A stretch of 64,000 nucleotides of DNA from Neorhizobium sp. (lineage in GTDB: Bacteria > Pseudomonadota > Alphaproteobacteria > Rhizobiales > Rhizobiaceae). The stretch is from positions 1,364,001 to 1,428,000 of the forward strand of contig JAPWKC010000004.1 in assembly GCA_028283725.1 (NCBI GenBank). The letters are read 5' to 3'. Every line of letters begins with the position of its first letter. The stretch's first letter is position 1. The translations under genes were made by a program, and so were the position numbers. Shown here piece after piece: positions 35,910 to 45,206 of this stretch. The notes under the pieces are model-generated. The model saw nothing but the letters and a program-made list of their open reading frames with translations, was not told the origin of the DNA and searched no databases.

Positions 35910-36647
35910 TTACGAATAGGAGCGGATCAGCGAACCGACCAGGAGGTTCCAGCCGTCGATCAGGACGAAGAACAGGATCTTGAACGGCAGCGAGATCGAG
36001 GTCGGCGGCAGCATCATCATGCCCATCGACATGGTGATGCTAGCAACGATCATGTCGATCACCAGGAACGGAAGCACGATCAGAAAGCCGATTTCGAAGC
36101 CTCGGCGGATTTCCGACAACATGAATGCCGGAATAAGGACGCGGTATTCGATCTGATCGCCAAGCTGGACCGTCTGGCCACGCTCGCGGGCAATATCGAC
36201 GAAGAGCGCGACGTCCTTGTCGCGAACATTCGCCACCATGAAAGTACGGAACGGTTCGGCGATGCGCTCGACCGCCTGTGCCTCGGTGATCTGGTTCTGC
36301 AAAAGCGGCTGGATGCCTTCCTGCCACGAGCGGTTCATCGTCGGCGACATGACGTAAAACGTCATGAACAGCGCCATGCTTGTCAGGATCATGTTCGACG
36401 GCGTCGTCGAAAGGCCCATACCCGAGCGCAGGATCGAGAAAGCGATGACGAAGCGCGGAAAGCTCGTCACCATGATCAGGATGCCGGGCGCCACCGAGAG
36501 AACGGTGAGCAGGCCGAAGGTCCTGATGATCCAGGCGGAGACCGAGCCATCGACCGGCAGGTTCAGAAGATCGGTGGGAAACTGCTGTGCGTTCGCAAAC
36601 TGCGGTATGGCTACCAGCAGTGCGACGAGAAGAATGCGGCGCATCAT
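35910..36647 (-). CDS. fliP: Flagellar export gate protein FliP
   Basis: A 245-residue export gate subunit with a cleavable signal peptide (MMRRILLVALLVAIPQFANA). Family blocks are LSVAPGILIMVTSFPRFVIAFSILRSGMG, FMVANVRDKDVALFVDIAR and IPAFMLSEIRRGFEIGFLIVLPFLVIDMIVASITMSMGMMMLPP. It is the last gene of the flgB operon and overlaps fliL by ATGA. No fliO is recognisable nearby. Confidence 0.97.
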   Translation of the reverse strand: MMRRILLVALLVAIPQFANAQQFPTDLLNLPVDGSVSAWIIRTFGLLTVLSVAPGILIMVTSFPRFVIAFSILRSGMGLSTTPSNMILTSMALFMTFYVMSPTMNRSWQEGIQPLLQNQITEAQAVERIAEPFRTFMVANVRDKDVALFVDIARERGQTVQLGDQIEYRVLIPAFMLSEIRRGFEIGFLIVLPFLVIDMIVASITMSMGMMMLPPTSISLPFKILFFVLIDGWNLLVGSLIRSYS

Positions 36648-37192
36648 CTGATCACGAATGTCCTGAACAGAAGATCCGCTACCTTGCCTTGCGTGCGCAT
36701 GTCGATGCGCTCCTTCAGATCGTCTCTGAGATACTGGAAGCCGCGTGGCCCCTGTATCTGCTGCAATGAAACCGTCCGCAGGTAGGCCAGGATATCCTGA
36801 TGCACCGATTCGGCCAGCTGGTCGTCGACAGCCTGCTTGAAGACGAGCGAGACTTCAAGCCGTACCCAGTTATCGGACGGATAGGCAAGATTGGTGAGGA
36901 TCGGCTTCAGATCGACAACATGGCTTGCGGCAGGTGCGCCTTCGGCGCCACCGTGGCCACCTTCCGGTGCCGGTGCCGCTGCGGCTTCGGCCGCCGGTGC
37001 GGGTGCCGCCGCCGCCGGGCTCTGGCCGGCCACTGCCGGCTGCGCGGGCGGCTGCAGCGCAGGGGCAAGCATCTTGCCGAGGAACCAGCCGCCACCGCCG
37101 CCGACCAGCGTCAGCACGCCGATCGCCGCCGCCAGAACGACTATCGAGGATTTTTTCTGCGGCGCTGCGTCGGCAGTGACCAGATCGGTCAT
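36644..37192 (-). CDS. fliL: Flagellar basal-body-associated protein FliL
   Basis: A 182-residue single-span inner-membrane protein. A cytoplasmic N-terminus is followed by a span at residues 17-40, a Pro/Ala/Glu-rich linker and the FliL domain (LKPILTNLAYPSDNWVRLEVSLVFKQ...YLRDDLKERIDMRTQGKVADLLFRTFVIR). It surrounds the stator and supports its function. It lies between flgH and fliP. Confidence 0.93.
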   Translation of the reverse strand: MTDLVTADAAPQKKSSIVVLAAAIGVLTLVGGGGGWFLGKMLAPALQPPAQPAVAGQSPAAAAPAPAAEAAAAPAPEGGHGGAEGAPAASHVVDLKPILTNLAYPSDNWVRLEVSLVFKQAVDDQLAESVHQDILAYLRTVSLQQIQGPRGFQYLRDDLKERIDMRTQGKVADLLFRTFVIR

Positions 37193-37225
37193 GGCATTTC
37201 TCCAGGAATGGACACCCGCCCCTTA

Positions 37226-37945
37226 TCAGAAGGGCGAGAAGAGATCCGAGGCCTGCTGGCCGACCGGAGGCTGCTGAATTTCCGTCAGACGGCCGCGACC
37301 ACCGTAGGAAATGCGGGCTTCGGCGATCTTGTCATACGAAATCTGGTTCGAGGAATCGACATCCTGCGGGCGCACGATACCGGCCACATTGAGTATCCGC
37401 ATTTCCTGGTTGACGCGCACTTCCTGCGAGCCACTGATGACGAGATTGCCGTTCTCCAGAATGCCGGTGACGACCGCGGCGACCACGAGATTGAGCGTCT
37501 CGGAACGCTTGATCTTGCCATTACCATCCGACTGGCTGTCAGATCCGGCCGCGAGCGACGAGCTGGTATTGGGCTTCCAGCCGAGGAACTGCGCATTGAC
37601 ATCCCAGGTCGTGGTCTTGCTGTTGGTGCGGTTGCGCTGCGTCTCGTTGTCGAAATTGGCCTTATCGTTGATCTTGATGGTGACGGTCAGAATATCGCCG
37701 ACATTGATTGCGCGGGCATCCTTGAAAAGGGCCGCCTGACTGTCGCTCCAGAGCGAATAGCCGCTGGCGCCATGGCGCGGCTGTTTCGGATACATGGACA
37801 TCTGCGGCGTCTGGCCATAGGCCAAGCCGCTGCCGATCGGGCTCATGGCCGGTGCGTTGCCGATTTCCTTGATCGTCTGGGACTGCAGAGCCTGGCAGCC
37901 GGTCAGGGCCATCGTCGTGGCGAGCAGGACTGCGGTCTTCTTCAT
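37226..37945 (-). CDS. flgH: Flagellar L-ring lipoprotein FlgH
   Basis: A 239-residue outer-membrane L-ring subunit. The lipobox is LTGC with the lipidated Cys at residue 17 (MKKTAVLLATTMALTGC). The conserved block NVGDILTVTIKINDKANFDNETQRNRT and the C-terminal LVISGSQEVRVNQEMRILNVAGIVRPQDV identify the family. The start overlaps the motE stop by one base (TAATG). Confidence 0.96.
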   Translation of the reverse strand: MKKTAVLLATTMALTGCQALQSQTIKEIGNAPAMSPIGSGLAYGQTPQMSMYPKQPRHGASGYSLWSDSQAALFKDARAINVGDILTVTIKINDKANFDNETQRNRTNSKTTTWDVNAQFLGWKPNTSSSLAAGSDSQSDGNGKIKRSETLNLVVAAVVTGILENGNLVISGSQEVRVNQEMRILNVAGIVRPQDVDSSNQISYDKIAEARISYGGRGRLTEIQQPPVGQQASDLFSPF

Positions 37946-38487
37946 TACGATGGATCCCTGGATGTGTTGGCAAGGCCGGCATTGGACATGATGGTGGCGA
38001 TGTTGGCCGCCTTCTTGGCGTCCATGCCGGACAGGATGAGACCGGACTGCCGGCTCGGCAGCTTCATGATGATGGCGGCGGCAACACGGATATCCATGTT
38101 TTCGAACTGCGGCGCGGCGTCATCGGGCTTCATCGTTTTGTAGACATCGACGAGGTTCTGGTCGGCGCGCTTCATGAAGTCGTCGCGCTTCTTCAACCAG
38201 TCCTGGTATTCCACCTTGCGCTTGTCGAGCATGGCGATACGGTCGTTGATATCGGCCTGGAGCTTATCCAGGTCCTGCTTCTGCAAAGCGTAGCGCTGAT
38301 CGCGCGCCGCATCGACGATATTGCCGCAATATTGCTTGATCTCGCTGCCGGAATTCTGATCCGACATAGGGCCGAAATTCTGCTGGGCGCGGGCGCTGGG
38401 CAGCGAGCCGAGAACGGCAAGTCCCGTCAATACGATGTAGGGCGCAAGGCGGCCGATCAGGCTGTCGCGGGAGGATTGATCCGTCAT
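37945..38487 (-). CDS. motE: Periplasmic motor chaperone MotE
   Basis: A 180-residue secreted protein with an N-terminal signal/anchor (residues 13-35, ending SARAQ), a coiled coil (ALQKQDLDKLQADINDRIAMLDKRKVEYQDWL) and a C-terminal MgtE-N-like part (VAAAIIMKLPSRQSGLILSGMDAKKAANIATIM). Rhizobial MotE is a chaperone for folding and stability of MotC. It sits between flgI (ATGA overlap) and flgH rather than beside motC. Confidence 0.9.
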   Translation of the reverse strand: MTDQSSRDSLIGRLAPYIVLTGLAVLGSLPSARAQQNFGPMSDQNSGSEIKQYCGNIVDAARDQRYALQKQDLDKLQADINDRIAMLDKRKVEYQDWLKKRDDFMKRADQNLVDVYKTMKPDDAAPQFENMDIRVAAAIIMKLPSRQSGLILSGMDAKKAANIATIMSNAGLANTSRDPS

Positions 38488-39602
38488 TGCAGCACCAGCT
38501 CCGCTTGCAAGGCGCCCGCGGACTTGATGCCCTGCAGGATCGCGATGATACCATCCGGCTTGACGCCGATACTGTTCAACCCGGCAACGAGGGTCTGGAG
38601 ATCCGGTCCTTCGACCACGTTGAGAGCGCCGCCTGTCTTCTGCGCCTGGATATCGGTCTGCGGCTGCACGGCGGTCTGGCCGTCGGAGAAGGGGGCGGGC
38701 TGGATCACCTGCGGCGTTTCGTTGACCTGAACCGTCAGCGTTCCATAGCTCACCGCGACACGGGACACCTTGACGTCGGCACCGATCACGACCGTTCCGG
38801 TGCGCTCGTTGACGACGACCTTGGCCGGCGTATCCGTAGTCACGATCAGATTTTCGATATCGGCCATCAGGCGCGTCAGGTCGGCCGATTTCGGCTTCTG
38901 GACGACGATTTCCTCGGAATCACGCGGTTCTGCAATGCCCTGGCCAAATGTGCGATTGGCATAGGCGTTGACCACGTCGGCAACGCGGACGGCGGTCGAG
39001 AAATCGGGATTGCGCAGCTGGAGAACGAGGCTCACCGAATCCTTGAATTTCGACGGCAGTTCGCGTTCGATGATCGCACCACTGGGAACGCGGCCGGCGG
39101 TCGTGACGCCTTCAGTCACCTGGGCCGCCTGCCCTTGAGCGTTGAAGCCGGACACGATGACGGAACCCTGGGCGACGGCGTAGATCTGGCCGTCGGCACC
39201 GGTGAGCGAGGTCATGACCAGCGTGCCGCCGCGCAGCGACTGGGCATCGCCAAGAGAACTGACAGTGACGTCGATGCGGCTGCCGGGGCTGGCGAAGGCC
39301 GGCAGGTTGGCCGTCACCATGACGGCCGCGACGTTCTTGGCGTTGGACTGCGCACCCTGGGTGGAAATGCCGAGGTTCTGCAGCATGGCGCGCATCGACT
39401 GATCGGTGAACGGCGCCGAACGCAGGCTGTCGCCGGACCCCTGCAGGCCGACGACGAGACCGTAGCCGATCAGCTGGTTTTCACGACCGGACTGAAGCGA
39501 GGCGACATCCTTGATGCGGGAGGAAATGGCATAGGCATCGCCGACGGCCGAGAGGCTCGCCGCGATCATCATCAGCACAATGCTTGCAAGGCGAAAAATC
39601 AT
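38484..39602 (-). CDS. flgI: Flagellar P-ring protein FlgI
   Basis: A 372-residue periplasmic P-ring subunit with a signal peptide ending AVGDAYA. Family motifs are SSRIKDVASLQSGRENQLIGYGLVVGLQGSGDSLRS, FTDQSMRAMLQNLGI and VVNERTGTVVIGADVKVSRVAVSYGTLTV. It is coupled to flgA (ATGA at 39599-39602) and motE. Confidence 0.97.
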   Translation of the reverse strand: MIFRLASIVLMMIAASLSAVGDAYAISSRIKDVASLQSGRENQLIGYGLVVGLQGSGDSLRSAPFTDQSMRAMLQNLGISTQGAQSNAKNVAAVMVTANLPAFASPGSRIDVTVSSLGDAQSLRGGTLVMTSLTGADGQIYAVAQGSVIVSGFNAQGQAAQVTEGVTTAGRVPSGAIIERELPSKFKDSVSLVLQLRNPDFSTAVRVADVVNAYANRTFGQGIAEPRDSEEIVVQKPKSADLTRLMADIENLIVTTDTPAKVVVNERTGTVVIGADVKVSRVAVSYGTLTVQVNETPQVIQPAPFSDGQTAVQPQTDIQAQKTGGALNVVEGPDLQTLVAGLNSIGVKPDGIIAILQGIKSAGALQAELVLQ

Positions 39603-40075
39603 TTCTGCCGTACCTCGATACTGCCGTCCTTCATCACCGTGCCATCGACGGTGATGCCGGTATCACTGTTACGCACGCGGATCGTCTCCCCGGCCATGGC
39701 GTCGTTGAGCGGTTCGCCGCGCGCGCTGATCTGCATGCGACCAACCGTATAGGTCAGCCGCACCGGTGCGCCGCGGCGCACGGTATAGGGATCGCGCAGC
39801 GCCATAACGGGGATGGTACGGCCGGCCACGAGGGTTCGCTTCGCGACCTTGCCGACCACCTGCTTCATGTCGTTGGCATAACCGCCGGCAAGGTTCGGAT
39901 TGGTGACTTCGACCGCGCTGACGGAGCCGGATGTGATGACGTCGCCGGAATAGATCGTGGCATTGGGCACGATCGCGTAACCGAGTTCCGCATAGGCGGC
40001 CCCCGGCAGGCACAAGGCCATTCCCAGCAGCAGTGCAACCTGCTTCGTCGATGCAGTGATCCGGCTCATCATCAT
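39599..40075 (-). CDS. flgA: P-ring assembly chaperone FlgA
   Basis: A 158-residue periplasmic protein with a signal peptide (to PGAAYA) and a SAF-type C-terminal domain (RTLVAGRTIPVMALRDPYTVRRGAPVRLTYTVGRMQISARGEPLNDAMAGETIRVRN). It assists FlgI polymerisation. Three consecutive ATG codons at 40075-40067 leave the exact start open by two residues. Confidence 0.93.
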   Translation of the reverse strand: MMMSRITASTKQVALLLGMALCLPGAAYAELGYAIVPNATIYSGDVITSGSVSAVEVTNPNLAGGYANDMKQVVGKVAKRTLVAGRTIPVMALRDPYTVRRGAPVRLTYTVGRMQISARGEPLNDAMAGETIRVRNSDTGITVDGTVMKDGSIEVRQK

Positions 40076-40097
40076 GGCTCGCCTACCTTCCGCGTGG

Positions 40098-40886
40098 TTA
40101 CTTCAGGTTCTGGCTGACGATCTTTTCCATATCATCAGCGGTGGTGATGACCTTGGAGTTCATCTCGTAGGCGCGCTGCGCCGAGATCAGGTCAGTGATT
40201 TCCTTGACCGAATCCACGTTCGAACTTTCAAGATACGATTGCTTCACATAGCCGAAGCCCTCATCGGTCGGGTTGCCGACGACCGGGTTGCCGGACGCAG
40301 GCGTCTCCTGGAAAAGGTTGTCGCCGAGCGGCTTAAGACCGGCTTCGTTGACGAAGTTGGAGAGAGTGATCTGGCCAAGCGTCGTCGTCGTGGTCTGCGT
40401 GCCGATGACGGCCGTCACCGTGCCGTCTTCACCAATGGTGAGCGAGGTCGCATTGGTCGGAATGACGATCTGCGGCTGAACCATGTAGCCATCGGCGGTG
40501 ACGAGGTTGCCGTTGGCATCCTTGTTGAAGGAGCCGGCACGGGTATAGACCGTCTGGTTGTTCGAGCCCTGGACCATGAAGAAGCCCCGGCCGACGATCG
40601 CCATGTCGAGGTCGTTGCCGGTCTGGCTGATCTCGCCCTGGATATGGAGCTGGCGGACGGCCTGCGTCTGGACGCCGAGACCGATATTGGCGCCTTCCGG
40701 CACCACGGACTGGTCCGCCCGGTTGGCAACGCCCTGCGCACGCTCGGCCTGGTAGAGAAGGTCGGTGAACTCGGCGCGGCCGCGCTTGAAGCCGGTCGTG
40801 TTGATGTTGGCGATGTTGTTGGCAATGACCTCGAGGTTGGTCTGTTGCGCGTCCATCCCGGTGGCTGCGATTGCAAGTGCTCTCAT
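40098..40886 (-). CDS. flgG: Distal rod protein FlgG
   Basis: A 262-residue axial protein. It has the N-terminal [46 protein letters not shown] and the C-terminal [45 protein letters not shown]. Both ends and length are standard for the distal rod. It lies 22 bases before flgA. Confidence 0.97.
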   Translation of the reverse strand: MRALAIAATGMDAQQTNLEVIANNIANINTTGFKRGRAEFTDLLYQAERAQGVANRADQSVVPEGANIGLGVQTQAVRQLHIQGEISQTGNDLDMAIVGRGFFMVQGSNNQTVYTRAGSFNKDANGNLVTADGYMVQPQIVIPTNATSLTIGEDGTVTAVIGTQTTTTTLGQITLSNFVNEAGLKPLGDNLFQETPASGNPVVGNPTDEGFGYVKQSYLESSNVDSVKEITDLISAQRAYEMNSKVITTADDMEKIVSQNLK

Positions 40887-40903
40887 GGCGCGAAACTCCT
40901 AAC

Positions 40904-41254
40904 TCAGATCTGCATCTTGGTGATGTCGAGGTATGCGGAAACGAGCTTGTCGCGCAGTGCGACAGCCGTTTTCAGCGTCTGGTCGGCCTGCATGACGGAA
41001 TCGACGACCTGACGGGTGTCCGCCTTGCCCTGGATGCCGTCGATAGAGGCCGATTCACCCACCTTCAGGGACTGCATGGCATCCTTGGCCATATCGCCCA
41101 GGATGGCGCCGAAGCCGGGACCGGCAACCGCGGTTCCTGCAACGGTGGCTGCGCCGCCAACAAGCGAAGACGAGGTGTCGTCGCTCTTGTCGATACCGCC
41201 AAGGCCCGTCTTGGAAAGAGCCGAGAGGCCGGTTTCAATCGCGTCAATCATCAT
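40904..41254 (-). CDS. fliE: MS ring-rod junction protein FliE
   Basis: A 116-residue FliE with the conserved C-terminal half (FGAILGDMAKDAMQSLKVGESASIDGIQGKADTRQVVDSVMQADQTLKTAVALRDKLVSAYLDITKMQI). It is the first exported rod component and contacts FliF and FliP. The start overlaps the flgC stop by one base (TGATG). Confidence 0.94.
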   Translation of the reverse strand: MMIDAIETGLSALSKTGLGGIDKSDDTSSSLVGGAATVAGTAVAGPGFGAILGDMAKDAMQSLKVGESASIDGIQGKADTRQVVDSVMQADQTLKTAVALRDKLVSAYLDITKMQI

Positions 41255-41667
41255 CAGCCTTTCAGGAGGTCAATCGTCTGGGAGATCAGGTCGCGTGCCT
41301 GCTTGATACTTTGCAGGTTCGCCTCGTAAGTGCGGTTGGCTTCCCGCATGTCGGCCATTTCAACCAGCATGTTGACGTTTGGCATCTTGACGACGCCATC
41401 CTTGTCGGCGGCCGGATTGCCGGGGTCGTATTCCTTGGTGAAATCCGACTTGTCGTAACCGAGTTTCTTGACGCCAACGGTGGTCAGGTTGCTGGCGCGA
41501 TCGAGTTCCGCACCAAAGGTGATCGTCTTGCGGCGATAGGGATCGGCGCCCGGCGTATCACCCGTCGTGCGAACGTTGGCGATGTTTTCCGACACCACGC
41601 GCAGACGCGTGGCCTGGGCTTCCATGCCGCTGCCGGCAATCTTCAAGGAGGCTGCTAAGGGATCCAT
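41254..41667 (-). CDS. flgC: Proximal rod protein FlgC
   Basis: A 137-residue rod subunit ([84 protein letters not shown]). Length and end motifs match the family. It follows flgB by four bases. Confidence 0.96.
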   Translation of the reverse strand: MDPLAASLKIAGSGMEAQATRLRVVSENIANVRTTGDTPGADPYRRKTITFGAELDRASNLTTVGVKKLGYDKSDFTKEYDPGNPAADKDGVVKMPNVNMLVEMADMREANRTYEANLQSIKQARDLISQTIDLLKG

Positions 41668-41671
41668 GGCG

Positions 41672-42061
41672 TCACTTGCCCAGTGCTGTTAACATCATGC
41701 TGTGAAAAGCTTTCGTGAGCTGCGTATTCAGCTCGTACTGGCGGCGGATATCGCCACTCTTCGCAAGCTCACCGGACAGCGAAACTGTGTTGCCGCTTTC
41801 CTGGACACCGATCTCGTTGTTGACCTCTCCGTCACGGACACCGATCTGTTCGGTTTCCATTGTGTCACCGGCTATGTGGCCGGGATTGGTACGGGCCATC
41901 GGGACGTAGGAGGAATCCAGCACTGCCGAGAACGGCGTTACGTCCTTCGCGCGAAACTTGGGGGTGTTCGCATTGGCGATATTCGTGCTGACGACTTCCT
42001 GTCGTACCGACAGCCACTCGGCTTGCCTTGAGGCAAGTGCGAATAACTGTATCGACTGCAT
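41672..42061 (-). CDS. flgB: Proximal rod protein FlgB
   Basis: A 129-residue rod subunit ([42 protein letters not shown]; a C-terminus ending MLTALGK). The start MQSIQLF at 42061 has CGGAG upstream; the nine extra residues from 42088 have no support. It is first in the flgB-C-fliE-flgG-A-I-motE-flgH-fliL-fliP unit, with a promoter-like box 30 bases upstream. Confidence 0.96.
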   Translation of the reverse strand: MQSIQLFALASRQAEWLSVRQEVVSTNIANANTPKFRAKDVTPFSAVLDSSYVPMARTNPGHIAGDTMETEQIGVRDGEVNNEIGVQESGNTVSLSGELAKSGDIRRQYELNTQLTKAFHSMMLTALGK

Positions 42062-42091
42062 CACGTGTCTCCGTCTTTCTATCCGCAATAT

Positions 42092-42121
42092 CTAAAGAGA
42101 TAAACTTGCGTGGAACTTGTC
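42092..42121 (-). promoter_or_regulatory. Shared flagellar promoter box, flgB copy
   Basis: Minus strand: GACAAGTTCCACGCAAG, nine bases, TTAG, ending 30 bases before the flgB ATG (the same distance as at flgE). One extra base lies between GACA and CGCAAG compared with the motA copy. Confidence 0.7.
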
Positions 42122-42202
42122 TTGCGGGCGGTTCGCGGGGGTGCGACGAACCTGACTATGTGCCGCGCCATCACAAACGCTTGAGATCAGCAGCCCAAAC
42201 AG

Positions 42203-42235
42203 AAAAAAGGCCACGCGGCACGGCCGGGTGACCTT
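42203..42235 (-). terminator. Rho-independent terminator of flgF-fliI-orf
   Basis: An 8-bp stem AAGGTCAC/GTGGCCTT with one G-U pair, a GC-rich loop, then TTTTTT on the minus strand, 35 bases past the stop of the 42271 gene. It separates the flgF-fliI unit from flgB. Confidence 0.8.
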
Positions 42236-42270
42236 TGAATTCCTTCGGTATTTGGAAGCCGTCGGCGGAG

Positions 42271-42855
42271 TTACTTGCCGCTCTCGTAAAAACGCCCGTT
42301 CGAGGTGACGATCGTCCACTTGCCGTCGCGCTGCTCGATCGAGGCGAGCCGGCTGTTGTCCGGAAGGACGGATCCCTGCTGGACGATATAGACGCCGGAC
42401 CGATCCTCGATCATGGCCCGGCCGTTGGCGACATGGAGAAGCCGGAAGCCGGCACCGCCGGGCATCGGCTGATCGAGGTCGGCCCCCTCGCCTTCACGCT
42501 TGCGAAGCACCGGGCTTGCAACGGTTGCCGTGGTCAACTGGTCGAGCCCGCCGTCACCATCGCCATTGCCACCTGCGGCGCCGTTTCGATTTGAGCCACG
42601 GGCCGTTTCGACCGGCATCATCTCGCCTCCGTCATGGCGGAAGCCGCGAACATCGCGAAGCTGCTCCCAGCCGGCGACGCTGACGCCGAACTTGTCCTGG
42701 TTGAAAAACACGTACCACGGAAAGGCGACGGCCCCACCGGCGAGAAGGACGGCCGCCCCTTTCAAAATGAGGTCGGAACGTGACGACTGGCTGTCGCTTC
42801 CGGTCTGGGCCGGTTTTTTCGGCTTTCCTGGTGTTTTCGACGGTTTTTTCACCAA
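42271..42855 (-). CDS. Membrane-anchored flagellar-operon protein of unknown function
   Basis: A 194-residue protein, not recognised. It has a Lys/Pro-rich cytoplasmic start (KPSKTPGKPKKPAQ), one span at about residues 31-51 (LKGAAVLLAGGAVAFPWYVFF), a Gly/Asn/Asp-rich linker and a compact C-terminal domain (GFRLLHVANGRAMIEDRSGVYIVQQGSVLPDNSRL then GKWTIVTSNGRFYES), which should lie in the periplasm. It starts three bases after the fliI stop and ends at a terminator, so it is the third gene of flgF-fliI-orf. A role at the basal body is inferred from position only. Confidence 0.7.
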   Translation of the reverse strand: MVKKPSKTPGKPKKPAQTGSDSQSSRSDLILKGAAVLLAGGAVAFPWYVFFNQDKFGVSVAGWEQLRDVRGFRHDGGEMMPVETARGSNRNGAAGGNGDGDGGLDQLTTATVASPVLRKREGEGADLDQPMPGGAGFRLLHVANGRAMIEDRSGVYIVQQGSVLPDNSRLASIEQRDGKWTIVTSNGRFYESGK

Positions 42856-42858
42856 CTA

Positions 42859-44277
42859 TCACCTCCTTGGCATGGCCGCCGGAGCGCTTGCGGCATTGCG
42901 CAGCGCCACCGCCAGATCCGCATAGGAATCCGAGGCGGGCTTATCGGCAGGCGATTGTTTGAGAATTTCGTAGATGACCGGCACCTGCTTGGTGGCCAGA
43001 TCGAGTTCCGGGTCGGTCCCTGGACGATAACCACCGATGAGGCGCAGGTCGCGCGTCTCTTCGAAGCGGTGAATGAGCGCCTTCAGGCGCATGACCAGCT
43101 TTTCCTGATCCGGCGTCCAGGCCTTGCGCGCCAGGCGCGAGATCGACGACAGCGGATTGATCGGCGGGTAGCGTCCCTCGTCCGCAAGGCTACGATCCAT
43201 CACGATGTGACCATCGAGAATACCGCGGGTCGAATCGGCGATCGGATCGTTGTGGTTATCGCCATCGACGAGAACCGAGATGATGGCGGTGATCGTGCCT
43301 TTTTCCGTGGCGCCGGGACCGGCGCGTTCCAGAAGTTTCGGCAGTTCCGTAAACACCGATGCGGGATAACCGCGGGCGATCGGCAGTTCGCCGGCAGCGA
43401 TCGCCACTTCGCGAACGGCATGGGCAAACCGGGTCACGCTGTCGGCAATGAACAGGACATTCTCGCCCTGATCGCGAAAATGCTCGGCAACCGTCATGGC
43501 AACGAGCGGCGCCATCTTGCGCAGCATCGGGCTTTCGTCGCTGGTGGCAACCACGACGATCGTCTTGGCCATGTGCTCGCCCATCGTATCCTCGATGAAC
43601 TCGCGCACTTCTCTTCCGCGCTCTCCGACCAGCGCGATGACGACCCGGTCGAAGGCAGCGGCCGCCGCCATCATCGACAGGAGCGTCGACTTGCCGACGC
43701 CCGAACCGGCGAAGATGCCGAGACGCTGGCCGTAGCAGAGCGGGGTGAAGATATCGATGGCGCGAACGCCGGTCAAAAAACCCTTGTCGACGCGGCTTCG
43801 CGTCATCGACGGCGGGGCTGCACTTTCGATCGAGCGCGCGGCGTGCCCCTGCTTCAGGGCGCCGCGGCCATCGATCGGCCGGCACAATGCGTCGATCGTG
43901 CGTCCGCACCAGCTGTCGTCCGGGGTCACTTTGAATTCGCCGACACGCAGAACGAGATCGCCGATGCCGATCGGCTCGCCCGGTTCGATCGGGCAGACAT
44001 GGACATGGTCCTGCTCGACCCTGATCACCTGGCCGCGATGCCGGCCGGCTACGCTGCAATGTTCGAGAAAATCGCCGAGCCGGACGTGTTTCGACAATCC
44101 GGTGACGATGTAGTGGCTGGCGGTGATTGCCGTGACATGGCCGCCATAGGCGAGTGCCGCCGCCGGAACGATCCGGCGCGCGGCGATACCGCCCAGCGCT
44201 GCCAGCCGCTCCATTGCTGGAAGCGATGGCCGTTGCGGCACTTCAATCGCCTCAATGTCGGGGGACATGTCCGTCAT
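42859..44277 (-). CDS. fliI: Flagellar export ATPase FliI
   Basis: A 472-residue F1-beta-like ATPase energising type III export. Walker A is GIFAGSGVGKSTLL; the family block IVVVATSDESPMLRKMAPLVAMTVAEHFRDQGENVLFIADSVTRFAHA holds Walker B. GERGREVREFIED follows as usual. It is three bases from the downstream membrane-protein gene and 45 bases after flgF. Its partner FliH is probably the protein encoded at 27086-27730. Confidence 0.97.
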   Translation of the reverse strand: MTDMSPDIEAIEVPQRPSLPAMERLAALGGIAARRIVPAAALAYGGHVTAITASHYIVTGLSKHVRLGDFLEHCSVAGRHRGQVIRVEQDHVHVCPIEPGEPIGIGDLVLRVGEFKVTPDDSWCGRTIDALCRPIDGRGALKQGHAARSIESAAPPSMTRSRVDKGFLTGVRAIDIFTPLCYGQRLGIFAGSGVGKSTLLSMMAAAAAFDRVVIALVGERGREVREFIEDTMGEHMAKTIVVVATSDESPMLRKMAPLVAMTVAEHFRDQGENVLFIADSVTRFAHAVREVAIAAGELPIARGYPASVFTELPKLLERAGPGATEKGTITAIISVLVDGDNHNDPIADSTRGILDGHIVMDRSLADEGRYPPINPLSSISRLARKAWTPDQEKLVMRLKALIHRFEETRDLRLIGGYRPGTDPELDLATKQVPVIYEILKQSPADKPASDSYADLAVALRNAASAPAAMPRR

Positions 44278-44322
44278 CAGTTCCGGTATTCTCTAGCGGC
44301 AGGTTCGGGGACAGGCGGCGCG

Positions 44323-45057
44323 TTACTGGCTGCCGCCCAGCGTCTTGATGGCGTCGGTGAAGCTGCCTTCGCTCGAGCTCAGCAGGTTCGAAATGCTTTC
44401 AAAGGCGCGGTTGACCTGAATCATCTGGGTCATCTCGCCGATGGCATTGACGTTCGACTGCTCGGTAAAGCCCTGCAACACGCCGATATCATTGCTGTCG
44501 ACAACCGGCTGCGGGGCCTGGGTGGTGATGATCCCGCTGTTGTCGTAGCGCAGATAGCCCTTGCTGATGTCGGCGGTGAAAAGGCCGATCTGGCCGACGG
44601 CCTGGCCGTTCTGAAAGATACGGCCATCGGTGCCCACCGTCGGCTCGCCGGCCGTGCGATTGAGCTGGATCGGCGCACCGCCGGTGTCGAGCACAGGATA
44701 ACCGCGCGTCGACAGAAGCTGGCCCGTTTCCGACAGGGTAAAGCGGCCATCGCGGGTCAGCGCCTGGCCGCCGGGCGTGTTGATCGCAAACCAGGCATCG
44801 CCCTTGACGGCGAAATCGAGCGGATTGTTGGTCTGCTGAAGCTCGCCGGTACGGGTGGAGAGAAAGTCGTTGCCCTGAGATACGAAGGAGACCTTGGCAT
44901 TCAGATTGTTGTCGATGTTGCTGACCATCTGGTCGAACTTCACTTCCGTGGCACGAAAGCCGACGGTGTTCATGTTCGCGATGTTATCGGCAATGGTGTC
45001 GAGACGCCTTTGCAAAGCCATCTGCGACGAAAGACCGACATAAATTCCTGACTGCAT
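44323..45057 (-). CDS. flgF: Proximal rod protein FlgF
   Basis: A 244-residue rod subunit (SGIYVGLSSQMALQRRLDTIADNIANMNTVGFRATEVKFDQM; GFTEQSNVNAIGEMTQMIQVNRAFESISNLLSSSEGSFTDAIKTL). The start MQSGIYV at 45057 fits the family; upstream readings are unconserved. It is first in flgF-fliI-orf, divergent from motA. Confidence 0.95.
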   Translation of the reverse strand: MQSGIYVGLSSQMALQRRLDTIADNIANMNTVGFRATEVKFDQMVSNIDNNLNAKVSFVSQGNDFLSTRTGELQQTNNPLDFAVKGDAWFAINTPGGQALTRDGRFTLSETGQLLSTRGYPVLDTGGAPIQLNRTAGEPTVGTDGRIFQNGQAVGQIGLFTADISKGYLRYDNSGIITTQAPQPVVDSNDIGVLQGFTEQSNVNAIGEMTQMIQVNRAFESISNLLSSSEGSFTDAIKTLGGSQ

Positions 45058-45146
45058 CCGCCTTCTCCTGGCTATCCAAGGCAAACATCGCCCGGAAGTC
45101 AAAGTGCAGGCCGATCAATCCAAACTGGCGACCCACGCTGGCAGAG

Positions 45147-45175
45147 CTAGGCGGATTTGCTTGCGCGAAACTGTC
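45147..45175 (-). promoter_or_regulatory. Shared flagellar promoter box, flgF copy
   Basis: Minus strand: GACAGTTTCGCGCAAG, nine bases, CTAG, 89 bases before the flgF ATG. It faces away from the motA copy 32 bases further on, forming a divergent promoter pair. Confidence 0.7.
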
Positions 45176-45206
45176 GGTGAAAGCAGGGGGAATTTTCGCA
45201 TCGCCC

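Noticed and set aside
42955-45051. Open reading frame of about 698 codons antisense to fliI and flgF
   Set aside because: It spans two well-identified genes and their spacer on the other strand; shadow of high-GC codon use.
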